A stretch of DNA of 64,000 nt from Branchiibius cervicis (GTDB lineage Bacteria; Actinomycetota; Actinomycetes; Actinomycetales; Dermatophilaceae). Made by a program: the position numbers and the translations under genes. Below are positions 16,520 to 25,152 of this stretch, piece by piece (the first letter of the stretch is position 1; each line of letters begins with the position of its first letter). The notes under the pieces are model-generated. The model did no database searches. It was given only the letters and a program-made list of their open reading frames with translations, and had not been told where the DNA came from. The stretch lies in the NCBI RefSeq assembly GCF_042661605.1, contig NZ_JBHSWJ010000002.1:2294001-2358000 (forward strand), in the 5' to 3' direction.

Positions 16520-17841
16520 CCTGGCCGTCCCTCGAGCTGCCCTGGCCCTCGGATGCCGGCGTCCAAGGCCCTCGACGCTGGTGGAACGGTCCCCTGGACG
16601 TCGAGGCGCTCGCCGTCGGATCAGTGCAAGCGGCGGTGAGTGCAGCCAAAGCCCTTGCGAACCAACGTGGTTCGAGCTGGCGGGGTAGCGTCGACAGTAG
16701 CCTCGTCGGTGCCTCCTTCGATTCGATCGGTCTGCTGCGACGCGACGATCAACCCGTCTCCGGCTGGGCCGAGTTTTCGGGCTTCTTCGAGACCGCCGAC
16801 GGCTGGGTCCGGTTGCACGGCAACTACCCCCACCACGCAGCGGTCATCCGTTCCTACACCGCAGCCGGCGACAAAACCGGCGTACAAGCAGCGCTGCGCT
16901 CACGGACTGCGGCGGACGTCGAGCGGGACGTGCGGGCCGCTGGGGGCATCGCGGGCGCCGTACGCTCGATGCACACCTGGCGCGAACACCCGCAGTACCG
17001 CCAAGCTATCGAAGGCCGCGGCCTGATCACCCTGGACTCCCCGACCGGGAGCACCCGGCCGCTCGCGCCCACGACGCAGGGGCCGATGCGCGGTGTACGG
17101 GTCCTCGACCTGACCCGGGTCATCGCCGGCCCGACTGCCACCCGCCTGCTGGCGGCCCTCGGTGCGGACGTATTGCGTCTTGATCCGCCGGCCACCCCGG
17201 AACTGCTCGACCAGCATCTGGACACCGATTTCGGCAAGCGAACGGCGCTGGCGGACCTGATGCGGACGGACATCGATGAGCTCCTGGACGCCGCGGACGT
17301 CGTCATCACCGGCTACCGGCCCGGCGCTCTCGCGAAATTCGGGCTGTCCGCCCCGGAACTGCTCGCCCGCCGGCCCTGGCTGATCGGTGTCGACCTGTCC
17401 GCTTGGGGTGACAGCGGCCCGTGGGCGCACCAGCGCGGCTTCGACAGCATCGTGCAGGCCGTCACCGGGATCGGCATGACGTACGGCGAGCACGAGCAGC
17501 CCGGCGCCCTCCCCGTCCAGGCGCTGGACCATGCGACCGGCTACCTGATGGCTGCCGCAGTGATGCAGCTGCTCGCCGCACGGGGAACCGACGGCGGTCG
17601 CGCGGCGCACCTCTCACTGGCCCGGACCGGCGCCTGGCTGCAGGACCACCCGGCTCAGCCCGGTGAGCTGACGAACGTGGTCGATGAGAGGTTCCTTGTC
17701 GAGCGGGACAGCGCCTACGGGCGACTGCGCTACGTGCGCCCGGCCGTCGTGGTCGACGGCGGCCTGATCGACTACCCGGCCCCGCCGGATGAGTACGGGA
17801 CGGCGGCCCTCAGCTGGACCGCGCGGCCAGAGCACCCTTGA
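16516..17841 (+). CDS. CaiB/BaiF-family (class III) CoA-transferase
   Basis: A 441-residue protein. The C-terminal half carries the family III core GVRVLDLTRVIAGPTATRLL, GYRPGALAKFGLS and DLSAWGDSGPW. The N-terminal half is a degenerate repeat of the same fold, so this is the single-chain tandem type. The usual catalytic Asp after the core is not obvious, because the acyl-CoA substrate loop (DFGKRTALADL) is shortened. It would move CoA between carboxylic acids; the substrate is unknown. It is coupled to the PPOX gene and overlaps the convergent DoxX gene by 32 bp. Confidence 0.85.
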   Translation: MTWPSLELPWPSDAGVQGPRRWWNGPLDVEALAVGSVQAAVSAAKALANQRGSSWRGSVDSSLVGASFDSIGLLRRDDQPVSGWAEFSGFFETADGWVRLHGNYPHHAAVIRSYTAAGDKTGVQAALRSRTAADVERDVRAAGGIAGAVRSMHTWREHPQYRQAIEGRGLITLDSPTGSTRPLAPTTQGPMRGVRVLDLTRVIAGPTATRLLAALGADVLRLDPPATPELLDQHLDTDFGKRTALADLMRTDIDELLDAADVVITGYRPGALAKFGLSAPELLARRPWLIGVDLSAWGDSGPWAHQRGFDSIVQAVTGIGMTYGEHEQPGALPVQALDHATGYLMAAAVMQLLAARGTDGGRAAHLSLARTGAWLQDHPAQPGELTNVVDERFLVERDSAYGRLRYVRPAVVVDGGLIDYPAPPDEYGTAALSWTARPEHP

Positions 17842-18193
17842 TCAACGGCCACTGCAACGGCAGCCGGGCGATCGTTCCCACCTGCATCACCCGGCGTTGC
17901 GTGGTCGGTTTGCGCTGTGCGGCAGCCCAGGCGTCGGCGGCCATCTGCAGGTTCGCCGGGAACACCGCCGCCAGCAGACCGGCCGAGGCGAGGCCGGCCA
18001 CCGACCGCGTTCGCGGCGCAACCAACCCCGCCGCACACGCCAACTCGGCCACCCCGCTGACGTAGACCAGTTCGCGCTTGCGTGGCAGCACCTTGGGCAC
18101 GATCGGCTCGAAGACCTGCGGGCGCACCAGGTGGATCACGCCCGACCCGGCGAACGCACCGACGACGACCTTGCTCAGCAACGGAAGTGACAT
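17810..18193 (-). CDS. DoxX-like small membrane protein (127 aa)
   Basis: A 127-residue protein with three to four hydrophobic helices. The pattern (GSGVIHLVRPQVFEPIVPK, ELACAAGLVAPRTR, FPANLQMAADAW) is typical of the DoxX-like/DUF4267-type family. It has no CxxC, so it differs from the DsbA-linked MauE protein at 5365. Function unknown; a quinone-linked membrane role is often assumed for the family. The 3' end overlaps the CoA-transferase gene. Confidence 0.8.
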   Translation of the reverse strand: MSLPLLSKVVVGAFAGSGVIHLVRPQVFEPIVPKVLPRKRELVYVSGVAELACAAGLVAPRTRSVAGLASAGLLAAVFPANLQMAADAWAAAQRKPTTQRRVMQVGTIARLPLQWPLIKGALAARSS

Positions 18194-18216
18194 GCCGGCA
18201 GCCTGCCACGCCGCAC

Positions 18217-18222
18217 TATCCT
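18217..18222 (+). promoter_or_regulatory. Predicted -10 (TATCCT) upstream of the PigV-like gene
   Basis: TATCCT, 6 nt, then GTG at 18229, which opens a 10-codon reading frame rather than the main gene. See the leader peptide entry. Confidence 0.4.
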
Positions 18223-18228
18223 CATCGG

Positions 18229-18261
18229 GTGCCGCACCGCCCAACGGACCAGTCGGCGTGA
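18229..18261 (+). CDS. Possible leaderless 10-codon leader peptide
   Basis: GTG at 18229 lies exactly 6 nt after a TATCCT hexamer and opens the frame VPHRPTDQSA, which stops at 18259-18261, 5 nt before the ATG of the PigV-like gene. If transcription is leaderless this peptide would be translated and could couple ribosomes to the main start. No sequence conservation can be judged here. Confidence 0.3.
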   Translation: MPHRPTDQSA

Positions 18262-18265
18262 TGCC

Positions 18266-19348
18266 ATGAGCGCGCGCACCAAGGCGATGCTGGCCTCTGC
18301 CGTGGTGTTCGTGCTGGCCCGCAGCCTGTGGCTGGCCGCCCTCCTCGTGGTGACCCGCGACGGCCGGCCGCGATCGGCGTACGCGATCCTGACCCGCTGG
18401 GACGGCCAGTGGTACGCCCGGATCGCCTCGTCCGGCTACGGGCACTACCAGGTCGCCGCCGACGGGTCGCACCACTACGACTACGCCTTCTTTCCGCTCC
18501 TGCCGCTCATCGAGCGAGCTGGTCACGCACTGACCGGGCTCGCTCCGGTTGACGTCGGACTCGTCGTGTCGTGGACTGCCGGCACGGTGGCGGCAGCGGG
18601 GATCTGCGCCCTGGGCTCTGAACTGCATTCTCCGAGAGTCGGTTTGGTGACCGCCGCATTGTGGTCGCTCCTTCCGATGAGTGCAGTACTCGCGCTCAGC
18701 TACTCGGACACGCTGCTCATCGCTCTCGCGGCATGGAGCCTGCTGGCGCTGGTACGCGGAGAATGGCTCATCGCTGGACTACTCGCCGCCGCAGCGGGAT
18801 TCGCTCGGCCCACCGGTGCCGCGATCGTCCTGACGGTGTTCGTCGCAGGTCTCCTCAGGGCGAGCCGGCAGCAGTGGCGTCCCCTGCTCGCGGCCGTTCT
18901 CGCGCCCACCGGGCTCGTCGGCTACCTCGCGTGGGTCGGGACTCAAACCGGGTCGATCAACGGCTACTTCGAGGTCACCGACGGCTGGCACAACGGCTTC
19001 GACGGCGGCCTGTCGTTCGTGCGGTGGGTCGCCGACCTCGGGCCAATAGCGGTAGCGGTGGTCGCCGGCATCATCGTGCTGATTACTTTGTGGCTGCTCC
19101 TGATTCGTGATCACGAGCCCTGGCCGGTGATCTTCTACAGCGCAGTCATCGTGGCGATCGCCCTCACGACCTCGGGGTTCTTCGGCTCGAAGCCGCGATA
19201 TCTGCTGGCCGGGTTCCCGCTGCTCCTGCCGCTCGCGACGCGTCTGACCCGGCTCCCCCGGCCGCTCGTCGCGGGCGTCCTGGTTGCGCTGGGGGTGATC
19301 GGCACGGCGTACGGCGTGGTGTGGCTGACCGGGACCGGCCCACCGTGA
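18266..19348 (+). CDS. PigV-like integral membrane mannosyltransferase
   Basis: A 360-residue multi-pass membrane protein (about 9-10 helices). The first extracytoplasmic loop has RWDGQWYARIASSGY, the conserved segment of the PIG-V (GT76) family of dolichyl- or polyprenyl-phosphate-mannose-dependent transferases. In actinobacteria such enzymes add mannose to lipoglycans or secreted proteins on the outer face of the membrane. No ribosome binding site is obvious; a predicted promoter with a tiny leader frame lies upstream. Confidence 0.82.
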   Translation: MSARTKAMLASAVVFVLARSLWLAALLVVTRDGRPRSAYAILTRWDGQWYARIASSGYGHYQVAADGSHHYDYAFFPLLPLIERAGHALTGLAPVDVGLVVSWTAGTVAAAGICALGSELHSPRVGLVTAALWSLLPMSAVLALSYSDTLLIALAAWSLLALVRGEWLIAGLLAAAAGFARPTGAAIVLTVFVAGLLRASRQQWRPLLAAVLAPTGLVGYLAWVGTQTGSINGYFEVTDGWHNGFDGGLSFVRWVADLGPIAVAVVAGIIVLITLWLLLIRDHEPWPVIFYSAVIVAIALTTSGFFGSKPRYLLAGFPLLLPLATRLTRLPRPLVAGVLVALGVIGTAYGVVWLTGTGPP

Positions 19349-19370
19349 TCCGGCCCCGCCGCGATCCGGC

Positions 19371-20213
19371 TCAGAGGATGACGGTCGCGAACTCGCCGAC
19401 CTGCCGGAACCCCACGGAGGTGTAGGTGCGCACGGCCGGTTCGTTGAAGTCGTTCACATAGAGGGTCACGGTGTGCGCGAAGAAGTCCAGCACCTGCTGG
19501 ACGACGGCGTTCATCGCGGGGATCGCGATCCCCTGGCCGCGGCGATCCGGTGCGACCCACACGCCTTGGATCTGCGCGACCCCGCTGGCCACCGACCCGA
19601 CGTCGGCCTTGAAGACCACCCGGCCGCGCTCGACCAGGACGAACGTCTGACCCGCGCCGATCAACGCGCTCACCAAGCGCCGGTAGTCCCGGTCGGACCC
19701 GACGTACGGCCGGTAGCCGATCTCTTCGGTGAACATGTGGGCCGAGGCCGGCAATACCAGATCGACCTCGTCGGGTCGGGCCGGGCGGACCCGCGGGTCG
19801 ACCTCGCGCCCGGACGCCAGCGGCGCGGTGCTGACCGCCATCATCGGCTGGCGACGGCGCAGGGACCTCGGCGGACCCCAATGCCGCTCGAGGCGGTCCC
19901 ACAAACCGAGCACTTGATACGCATCGCCGAAGAGCGAGGAAGTGCGTCGCTGATGACGGCGCAAGCGCTCGGCATAGGCATCCAGAGCGTCTTCGTCGGC
20001 GTTGACCGGGACGACGTTGGCCGACATCCAGCACAACGAGCGCAACCCGTCCGGATCGTCGACGCCCAACGCGGACGAGGTGGCGTAGGGCCCACCCTCG
20101 GTCAATCGAGCGGCCACGAAAACGTTCGTCAGCGGATCCAGGTCGCACACGTCGAGGGCAGCACCGTAGTCGTCACGACCGAGCACCCTCGCTCCGTGCA
20201 TGATCCGCAACAC
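19371..20213 (-). CDS. DUF4081-GNAT family N-acetyltransferase
   Basis: A 280-residue protein. The first ~120 residues are a DUF4081-like domain (LTNVFVAARL, LCWMSANVVPV). A GNAT domain follows at about 140-280 with the acetyl-CoA loop VWVAPDRRGQGIA and the C-terminal YVNDFNEPAVRTYTSVGF. This two-domain acetyltransferase regularly sits beside ispG in actinobacteria (Rv2867c next to gcpE), which supports the call; here two DUF402 genes separate them. Substrate unknown. GTG at 20213 or ATG five codons in are both possible. Confidence 0.88.
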   Translation of the reverse strand: MLRIMHGARVLGRDDYGAALDVCDLDPLTNVFVAARLTEGGPYATSSALGVDDPDGLRSLCWMSANVVPVNADEDALDAYAERLRRHQRRTSSLFGDAYQVLGLWDRLERHWGPPRSLRRRQPMMAVSTAPLASGREVDPRVRPARPDEVDLVLPASAHMFTEEIGYRPYVGSDRDYRRLVSALIGAGQTFVLVERGRVVFKADVGSVASGVAQIQGVWVAPDRRGQGIAIPAMNAVVQQVLDFFAHTVTLYVNDFNEPAVRTYTSVGFRQVGEFATVIL

Positions 20214-20262
20214 CCTTCAAGAGTGCCTGCCCTACGACGAACTCGGGTGCGAAACGCCCAAG

Positions 20263-20268
20263 TAAGTT
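20263..20268 (+). promoter_or_regulatory. Predicted -10 (TAAGTT) of the first DUF402 gene, leaderless
   Basis: TAAGTT, 6 nt (GCTGCT), GTG at 20275. The hexamer is identical to that at 13458. Confidence 0.45.
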
Positions 20269-20274
20269 GCTGCT

Positions 20275-20826
20275 GTGCCCGTCGACCCCGCCGCGTTTCC
20301 TGTCGGGACTCCCGTGCATCTGGACTTCCGCAAATGGGACGATCGCGAGCACTGGCAATCGGACGGGTTGTTGCTGGGCGACGACGGGTACGGCGTGTGG
20401 CTGGGTTTCCCGCGCGGCTCACGCACTTACCGGCCTGGTCATTCCTTCGAACTGACGCGCGATTACGTCATCCTGGTGCCCCGCGAGCTCGGCTGGAGTG
20501 CGATGCTCTTCGATGAAGCGCTGGCCGAACAACCGATGATCTACATCGACCTCGCGTCCACCACGACCTGGACGACGACCGACACCGGCCTGCTCGCGAC
20601 GCTGATCGACCTCGATCTGGATGTCGTCGAAGAAAGCGGCGGCCGGTTGTTCATCGACGACGAGGACGAATTTCTCGAACATCAACAGCTCTTCGGCTAC
20701 CCGTCGGAGGTCATCGCCCGGGTGCGCGCCGACGCCGACGCCCTGCTGGAAGAGGTGCGCGCGCACCACCCTCCGTTCGATGAGGGCACCGTCCGGCCGT
20801 GGTTGCAGACGCTGCGAAGTCTCTGA
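20275..20826 (+). CDS. DUF402/FomD-like hydrolase, copy 1
   Basis: A 183-residue DUF402 protein. The family's metal-binding acids are visible in YIDLAS, IDLDLDVVEE and IDDEDEFLEH. Characterised relatives are FomD, which cleaves a CMP conjugate, and staphylococcal nucleoside di/triphosphatases, so a Mg- or Mn-dependent nucleotide-conjugate hydrolase is the likely activity. The next gene is a close paralogue, from a tandem duplication. Both point toward ispG. Confidence 0.82.
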   Translation: MPVDPAAFPVGTPVHLDFRKWDDREHWQSDGLLLGDDGYGVWLGFPRGSRTYRPGHSFELTRDYVILVPRELGWSAMLFDEALAEQPMIYIDLASTTTWTTTDTGLLATLIDLDLDVVEESGGRLFIDDEDEFLEHQQLFGYPSEVIARVRADADALLEEVRAHHPPFDEGTVRPWLQTLRSL

Positions 20827-20878
20827 ACCACGGGAGTTTCAACACCATTCTGCGAGAGCGGGTTGGTTAGCTAGTCGG

Positions 20879-21424
20879 ATGCACGTCACGCAGAGTCCCG
20901 GGACACCGGTGCACGTCAACTTCACCAAGTGGGACGGCCGCGAGCACTGGCAGTCCGACGGTCTCCTGCTGGGCACAGACGAGTACGGCGTGTGGGTGGG
21001 CTTCTCGGCGGACACCGAGTTCTACCGGCCGGGCCGGCGGGTGACCGCCAAACGCGATCACACCCTGCTCTTCCCGCGGGACGAGGGCTGGGTGGGGCGG
21101 CTGTACGACACCGGCCCGGAGGGATTGATCCGGTACTACATCGACCTGTCGACGGTGCCGGCGTGGGCTGCGACCGACTCGGGTCTCACGGTCTCAATGA
21201 TCGATCTCGACCTGGACGTCGTCGAGCGGGGCGGGCAGGCGCCGTACATCGATGACGAGGACGAGTTCCTCGAACACCAGGTGCTCTTCGGCTACCCGGA
21301 CGAAGTGGTTGCTCAGGTCCGCAAGGACGCGGACGGCCTGCTCGCCGACGTCAAGGCGGCGCGAGCGCCCTTCCGGGAGGACGTCGTACGCCGATGGCTC
21401 GAGGTGTTGCGCGACCTCAGCTGA
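20879..21424 (+). CDS. DUF402/FomD-like hydrolase, copy 2
   Basis: A 181-residue paralogue of the upstream gene, aligning along its whole length: KWDGREHWQSDGLLLG, YYIDLSTVPAWAATDSG, IDLDLDVVE, IDDEDEFLEHQVLFGYP. All putative metal ligands are kept in both copies, so neither looks decayed. ATG at 20879; a weak TTAGCT hexamer ends 6 nt upstream, and there is no clear ribosome binding site. The last 8 bp overlap the convergent ispG end. Confidence 0.82.
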   Translation: MHVTQSPGTPVHVNFTKWDGREHWQSDGLLLGTDEYGVWVGFSADTEFYRPGRRVTAKRDHTLLFPRDEGWVGRLYDTGPEGLIRYYIDLSTVPAWAATDSGLTVSMIDLDLDVVERGGQAPYIDDEDEFLEHQVLFGYPDEVVAQVRKDADGLLADVKAARAPFREDVVRRWLEVLRDLS

Positions 21425-22570
21425 TCGTGACGGCCGGAGCCGACCCTTCGACCGGGTCCATCTCCTCGGCGATCCGCATCGCTTCCTCGATCAGGGTCTC
21501 CACGATCTGCGACTCGGGCACGGTCTTGATGACCTCACCCTTGACGAAGATCTGGCCCTTGCCGTTGCCGGAGGCCACTCCGAGGTCGGCCTCGCGGGCC
21601 TCCCCGGCCCGTTCACAACGCAGCCCATGACGGCAACGCGAAGCGGCACTTCCATCCCCTCCAGGCCCTTGGTCACCTGCTCGGCCAGCGTGTAGACATC
21701 GACCTGGGCTCGGCCGCACGACGGACAGGAGACGATCTCCAGCTTGCGGGGCTTGAGGTTCAGACTCTGCAGAATCTGGTTGCCGACCTTGATCTCCTCG
21801 ACCGGCGGCGCCGACAGCGAGACCCGGATGGTGTCGCCGATCCCGCGCGACAGCAGGGCGCCGAAGGCCACCGATGACTTGATGGTGCCCTGGAACGCCG
21901 GCCCGGCCTCGGTCACGCCGAGGTGCAGCGGCCAGTCGCCCCGTTGCGCGAGCTGTTCGTACGCGCGGACCATGACGACCGGGTCATTGTGCTTCACCGA
22001 GATCTTGAAGTCGTGGAAGTCGTGCTCCTCGAAGAGGCTGGCTTCCCAGACCGCGGACTCGACCAGCGCCTCGGCGGTGGGCTTGCCGTACTTCTCCAGC
22101 AGCCGCTTGTCCAACGACCCGGCGTTGACCCCGATCCGTAGGGAGACGCCGGCGTCCTTGGCCGCCTTGGCGATCTCCTTGACCTGGTCGTCGAACTTGC
22201 GGATGTTGCCCGGGTTGACGCGGACCGCCGCGCACCCGGCGTCGATGGCCGCGAAGACGTACTTGGGCTGGAAGTGGATGTCGGCGATGACCGGGATCTG
22301 GCTCTTCCGCGCGATCATCGGCAACGCGTCGGCGTCGTCCTGGCTCGGGCAGGCCACCCGCACGATGTCGCAGCCGGCGGCGGTCAGCTCCGCGATCTGC
22401 TGCAACGTGGCGTTGATATCCGTCGTCGGCGTCGTCGTCATCGACTGAACCGAGATGGGGGCGTCACCGCCGACCTCGACCTTGCCGACCCGGATCTTGC
22501 GGGACTTGCGACGGGGCGCGATGACGGGCGGGGCTTCTTTGACCAAGGGCATGCCGAGCGAAACACTCAT
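21417..22570 (-). CDS. ispG: 4-hydroxy-3-methylbut-2-enyl diphosphate synthase, frameshifted as read
   Basis: MEP-pathway enzyme converting MEcPP to HMBPP with a [4Fe-4S] cluster. The main frame runs from the ATG at 22570 to the third cluster Cys (GCVVNGPG); C-x2-C is at SCPSCGR. There a base is missing in the C4 tract at 21602-21605. Continuing in the other frame gives GEAREADLGVASGNGKG and a normal end at 21417, for 384 residues in all. As read, the frame continues out of register to a stop at 21491. The break falls at the Glu that serves as the fourth cluster ligand in this family. Neighbours dxr and the site-2 protease give the standard actinobacterial order. Confidence 0.93.
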
Positions 22571-22601
22571 GCCACCCAGTATCCCCCAGCGGCGAACCGG
22601 C

Positions 22602-23894
22602 TCAGAACTTCACCGGGTTGACGATGTCGGCGTACATCAGCAGGGCCGACATGCCGATCAGGACCAGCGCCACGGCGTACGCCACGGGCAGCCCCTTGGC
22701 GACGTCGACGTAGACCTCGCCGGTCTGCCCGCGCAGCCGGGCGATGCGGCGCTTGACGCCCTCCCAGAGCGCGCCGGCGATGTGGCCGCCGTCCAGCGGT
22801 AGCAGCGGCACCAGGTTGAAGACGAACAGCGCCAGGTTCAGCCCCGCCAGCAGGCTCAGCAGCATCACCACCTTGTCCAGCAGCGCCACGTGGGAGTCAC
22901 CGGCCACGTCGCCGCCCAGGCGCCCGACGCCTACCACCGAGACCGGCGAGTCCTGGTCACGCTGCTGCCCGCTGAAGGCGGCCTGGAAGACTCCCGCCAT
23001 CTTCTGCGGCAGCTTCAGGAAGACGCTCGCCGTTTGCTTCAGCCCGTTGCCGATGACCCCGGGCACCTCGCTGACCGGCTGCCGCACGTACACGTGGGTG
23101 GACGCCAGGCTCGCCCCGACCATGCCGGTCTTCTCGGTCACCGCCTTGCCGTTGGCGTCAGTGACGGGGTTCCCGTCCGCATCCAGTTTGGCCAGGGTGC
23201 CTTCCTGCGGCGTGACGTTGAGAGTGACTTCCTGACCATCCCGACGTACGACGATCGGCACCGTCTCGCCCGCATGCGGGCGGATCTGCTGGGTCACCTG
23301 GGTGGGCGTCGTGACGGCAACACCGTTCACCGATACGACCTTGTCGCCGTCCTTCAGCCCGGCCTTGGCGGCCGGACTGCACGCATTGCTCGTGCACGGC
23401 GCGATCGTGCCCAGCACGGTCCCGGTGATTTTCGGGGTGCCGATGCCCACCAGGATGATCAGCATCAGCACCGAGGCGATGACCAGATTCATGAACGGCC
23501 CGCCGAACATCACGGTGACCTTCTGCCAGGTCTTCAGCCGGTAGAAGGCACGCTGGTCGTCGGCTTCGCTCACCTCCGCCTGGGCTTCGTCGCGCATCTG
23601 GTCGACCAGTTGGCTGAACCGCCCGGTCGAGGCGTTCGCGGCACGGTGGCCCGGCTTCGGCGGGAACATCCCGATCATCCGGATGTAACCGCCCAGTGGG
23701 ATGGCCTTGATGCCGTACTCGGTCTCACCCCGCGTCCGTGACCACACCGTCGGCCCGAACCCGACCATGTACTGCGTCACCTTGACGCCGAATTTCTTGG
23801 CCGGCACCAGGTGGCCGATCTCGTGCAGCGCGATGGACAACGCCACCCCGAGCGCGATGAGTAGGACGCCGACGACGAACAGCACGTCCGGCAT
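22602..23894 (-). CDS. rip1: Site-2 intramembrane zinc metalloprotease (Rip1/RseP type)
   Basis: A 430-residue M50 protease. The zinc site ALHEIGH lies in the first transmembrane helix (about residues 20-26), a PDZ domain occupies about 170-260 (AAKAGLKDGDKVVSVNG), and the third zinc ligand is in PLLPLDGGH near the C-terminus. It cuts anti-sigma factors and other membrane proteins within the bilayer. In mycobacteria the orthologue Rip1 sits between dxr and ispG exactly as here. ATG at 23894. Confidence 0.93.
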   Translation of the reverse strand: MPDVLFVVGVLLIALGVALSIALHEIGHLVPAKKFGVKVTQYMVGFGPTVWSRTRGETEYGIKAIPLGGYIRMIGMFPPKPGHRAANASTGRFSQLVDQMRDEAQAEVSEADDQRAFYRLKTWQKVTVMFGGPFMNLVIASVLMLIILVGIGTPKITGTVLGTIAPCTSNACSPAAKAGLKDGDKVVSVNGVAVTTPTQVTQQIRPHAGETVPIVVRRDGQEVTLNVTPQEGTLAKLDADGNPVTDANGKAVTEKTGMVGASLASTHVYVRQPVSEVPGVIGNGLKQTASVFLKLPQKMAGVFQAAFSGQQRDQDSPVSVVGVGRLGGDVAGDSHVALLDKVVMLLSLLAGLNLALFVFNLVPLLPLDGGHIAGALWEGVKRRIARLRGQTGEVYVDVAKGLPVAYAVALVLIGMSALLMYADIVNPVKF

Positions 23895-23911
23895 CCTCGC
23901 ACGCGGATCTG

Positions 23912-25123
23912 TCAGTCCTCCAACACTTCGTGTGCACGCGCCCGCGCCCAGTCTTCGGCGGCGAGCACGGTGTCCAGATCCAGCTGGGCGTCCGGGGTGT
24001 GTTCGTCGACCACCCGCTGCACCGTCGGGACTATGTCGGTGAAGGCGATCTGCCCGGCGTGGAATGCTTCGACACACTCCTCGTTGGCCGCGTTGTAGGC
24101 CGCCGGGAAGGTCCTACCAGCCTCCCCCACCTGCCGGGCCAGCGCCACCGCGGGGAACGCCTCGTTGTCCAGCGGTTCGAAATCCCAACTGCGCGCCTGC
24201 GTCCAGTCGATCGGCGCCTCGGCGTCGGGCACCCGGTGCGGCCAGTCCAGTCCCAGCGAGATCGGCACCAGCATGCTCGGCGGCCCGCACTGGGCCATCG
24301 TCGAGCCGTCGACGAATTCGACCATCGAGTGGATGTACTGCTGCGGGTGGACGACCACCTCGATCTGATCGAACGGCACATCGAAGAGCAGATGCGCCTC
24401 GATGACCTCCAGGCCCTTGTTGACCAAGGTGGCCGAGTTGGTGGTGATGACCTTGCCCATCGCGAAGTTCGGGTGGGCCAGCGCCTGGGCCGGGGTCACG
24501 TCACGCAGTTGCTCGGCCGACCACCCACGGAACGGGCCGCCGCTCGCGGTGACGACCAATCGGCGTACCTCATCGCGTGTGCCCGCCATCAGGCACTGGG
24601 CGATCGCGCTGTGCTCACTGTCCACGGGCACCAACTGGCCCGGTTTCACCTGCTCCTTGACCAGGGGGCCGCCGACGATCAAGGACTCCTTGTTGGCGAG
24701 CGCGAGGGTCGAACCCGCCTGCAGCGCAGCGAGAGTCGGGCGCAAGCCAATGGATCCGGTGATGCCGTTCAGCACGACATCCGCCCCCGATTGCGCCACC
24801 TGCACGCTGGCGTCGGGTCCGCTGACGACCTGCGGCAGGTACGCCGATCGCCCGGCTTCCCGCGCCAGCTCACCGATCCGCGCGGCCAGCTCGCGCTCGT
24901 CCCCGGCGGCGACACCCACCAACTCCGCTTGTAGCTGAACCGCCTGCCGCGCCACGAGATCGAGATCCCGGCCACCCGCGCTGATCGCGATCACCCGAAA
25001 CCGGTCCGGGTTCGCCGTGATGATGTCGATGGCCTGCGTACCGATCGAACCGGTCGAACCGAGTAACGCGACAGTGCGCTGACCCCGGTGTTGCTCGTCG
25101 CTCACCGGGTAATTGTGTCGCAA
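23912..25123 (-). CDS. dxr: 1-deoxy-D-xylulose 5-phosphate reductoisomerase
   Basis: Second enzyme of the MEP isoprenoid pathway (DXP to MEP with NADPH) and the fosmidomycin target. The NADPH loop is LLGSTGSIGTQAIDI; substrate and metal residues are in ANKESLIVGG, PVDSEHSAIAQCL and the SGGPFRG loop; the C-terminal helical domain is complete (403 residues). The start is either 25123 or the GTG six codons later (25105). Its isoprenoid products feed the carotenoid operon at 50-57 kb. Confidence 0.96.
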   Translation of the reverse strand: MRHNYPVSDEQHRGQRTVALLGSTGSIGTQAIDIITANPDRFRVIAISAGGRDLDLVARQAVQLQAELVGVAAGDERELAARIGELAREAGRSAYLPQVVSGPDASVQVAQSGADVVLNGITGSIGLRPTLAALQAGSTLALANKESLIVGGPLVKEQVKPGQLVPVDSEHSAIAQCLMAGTRDEVRRLVVTASGGPFRGWSAEQLRDVTPAQALAHPNFAMGKVITTNSATLVNKGLEVIEAHLLFDVPFDQIEVVVHPQQYIHSMVEFVDGSTMAQCGPPSMLVPISLGLDWPHRVPDAEAPIDWTQARSWDFEPLDNEAFPAVALARQVGEAGRTFPAAYNAANEECVEAFHAGQIAFTDIVPTVQRVVDEHTPDAQLDLDTVLAAEDWARARAHEVLED

Positions 25124-25152
25124 CAGGAGTGACGGCCTGACACCCTGGTCTG

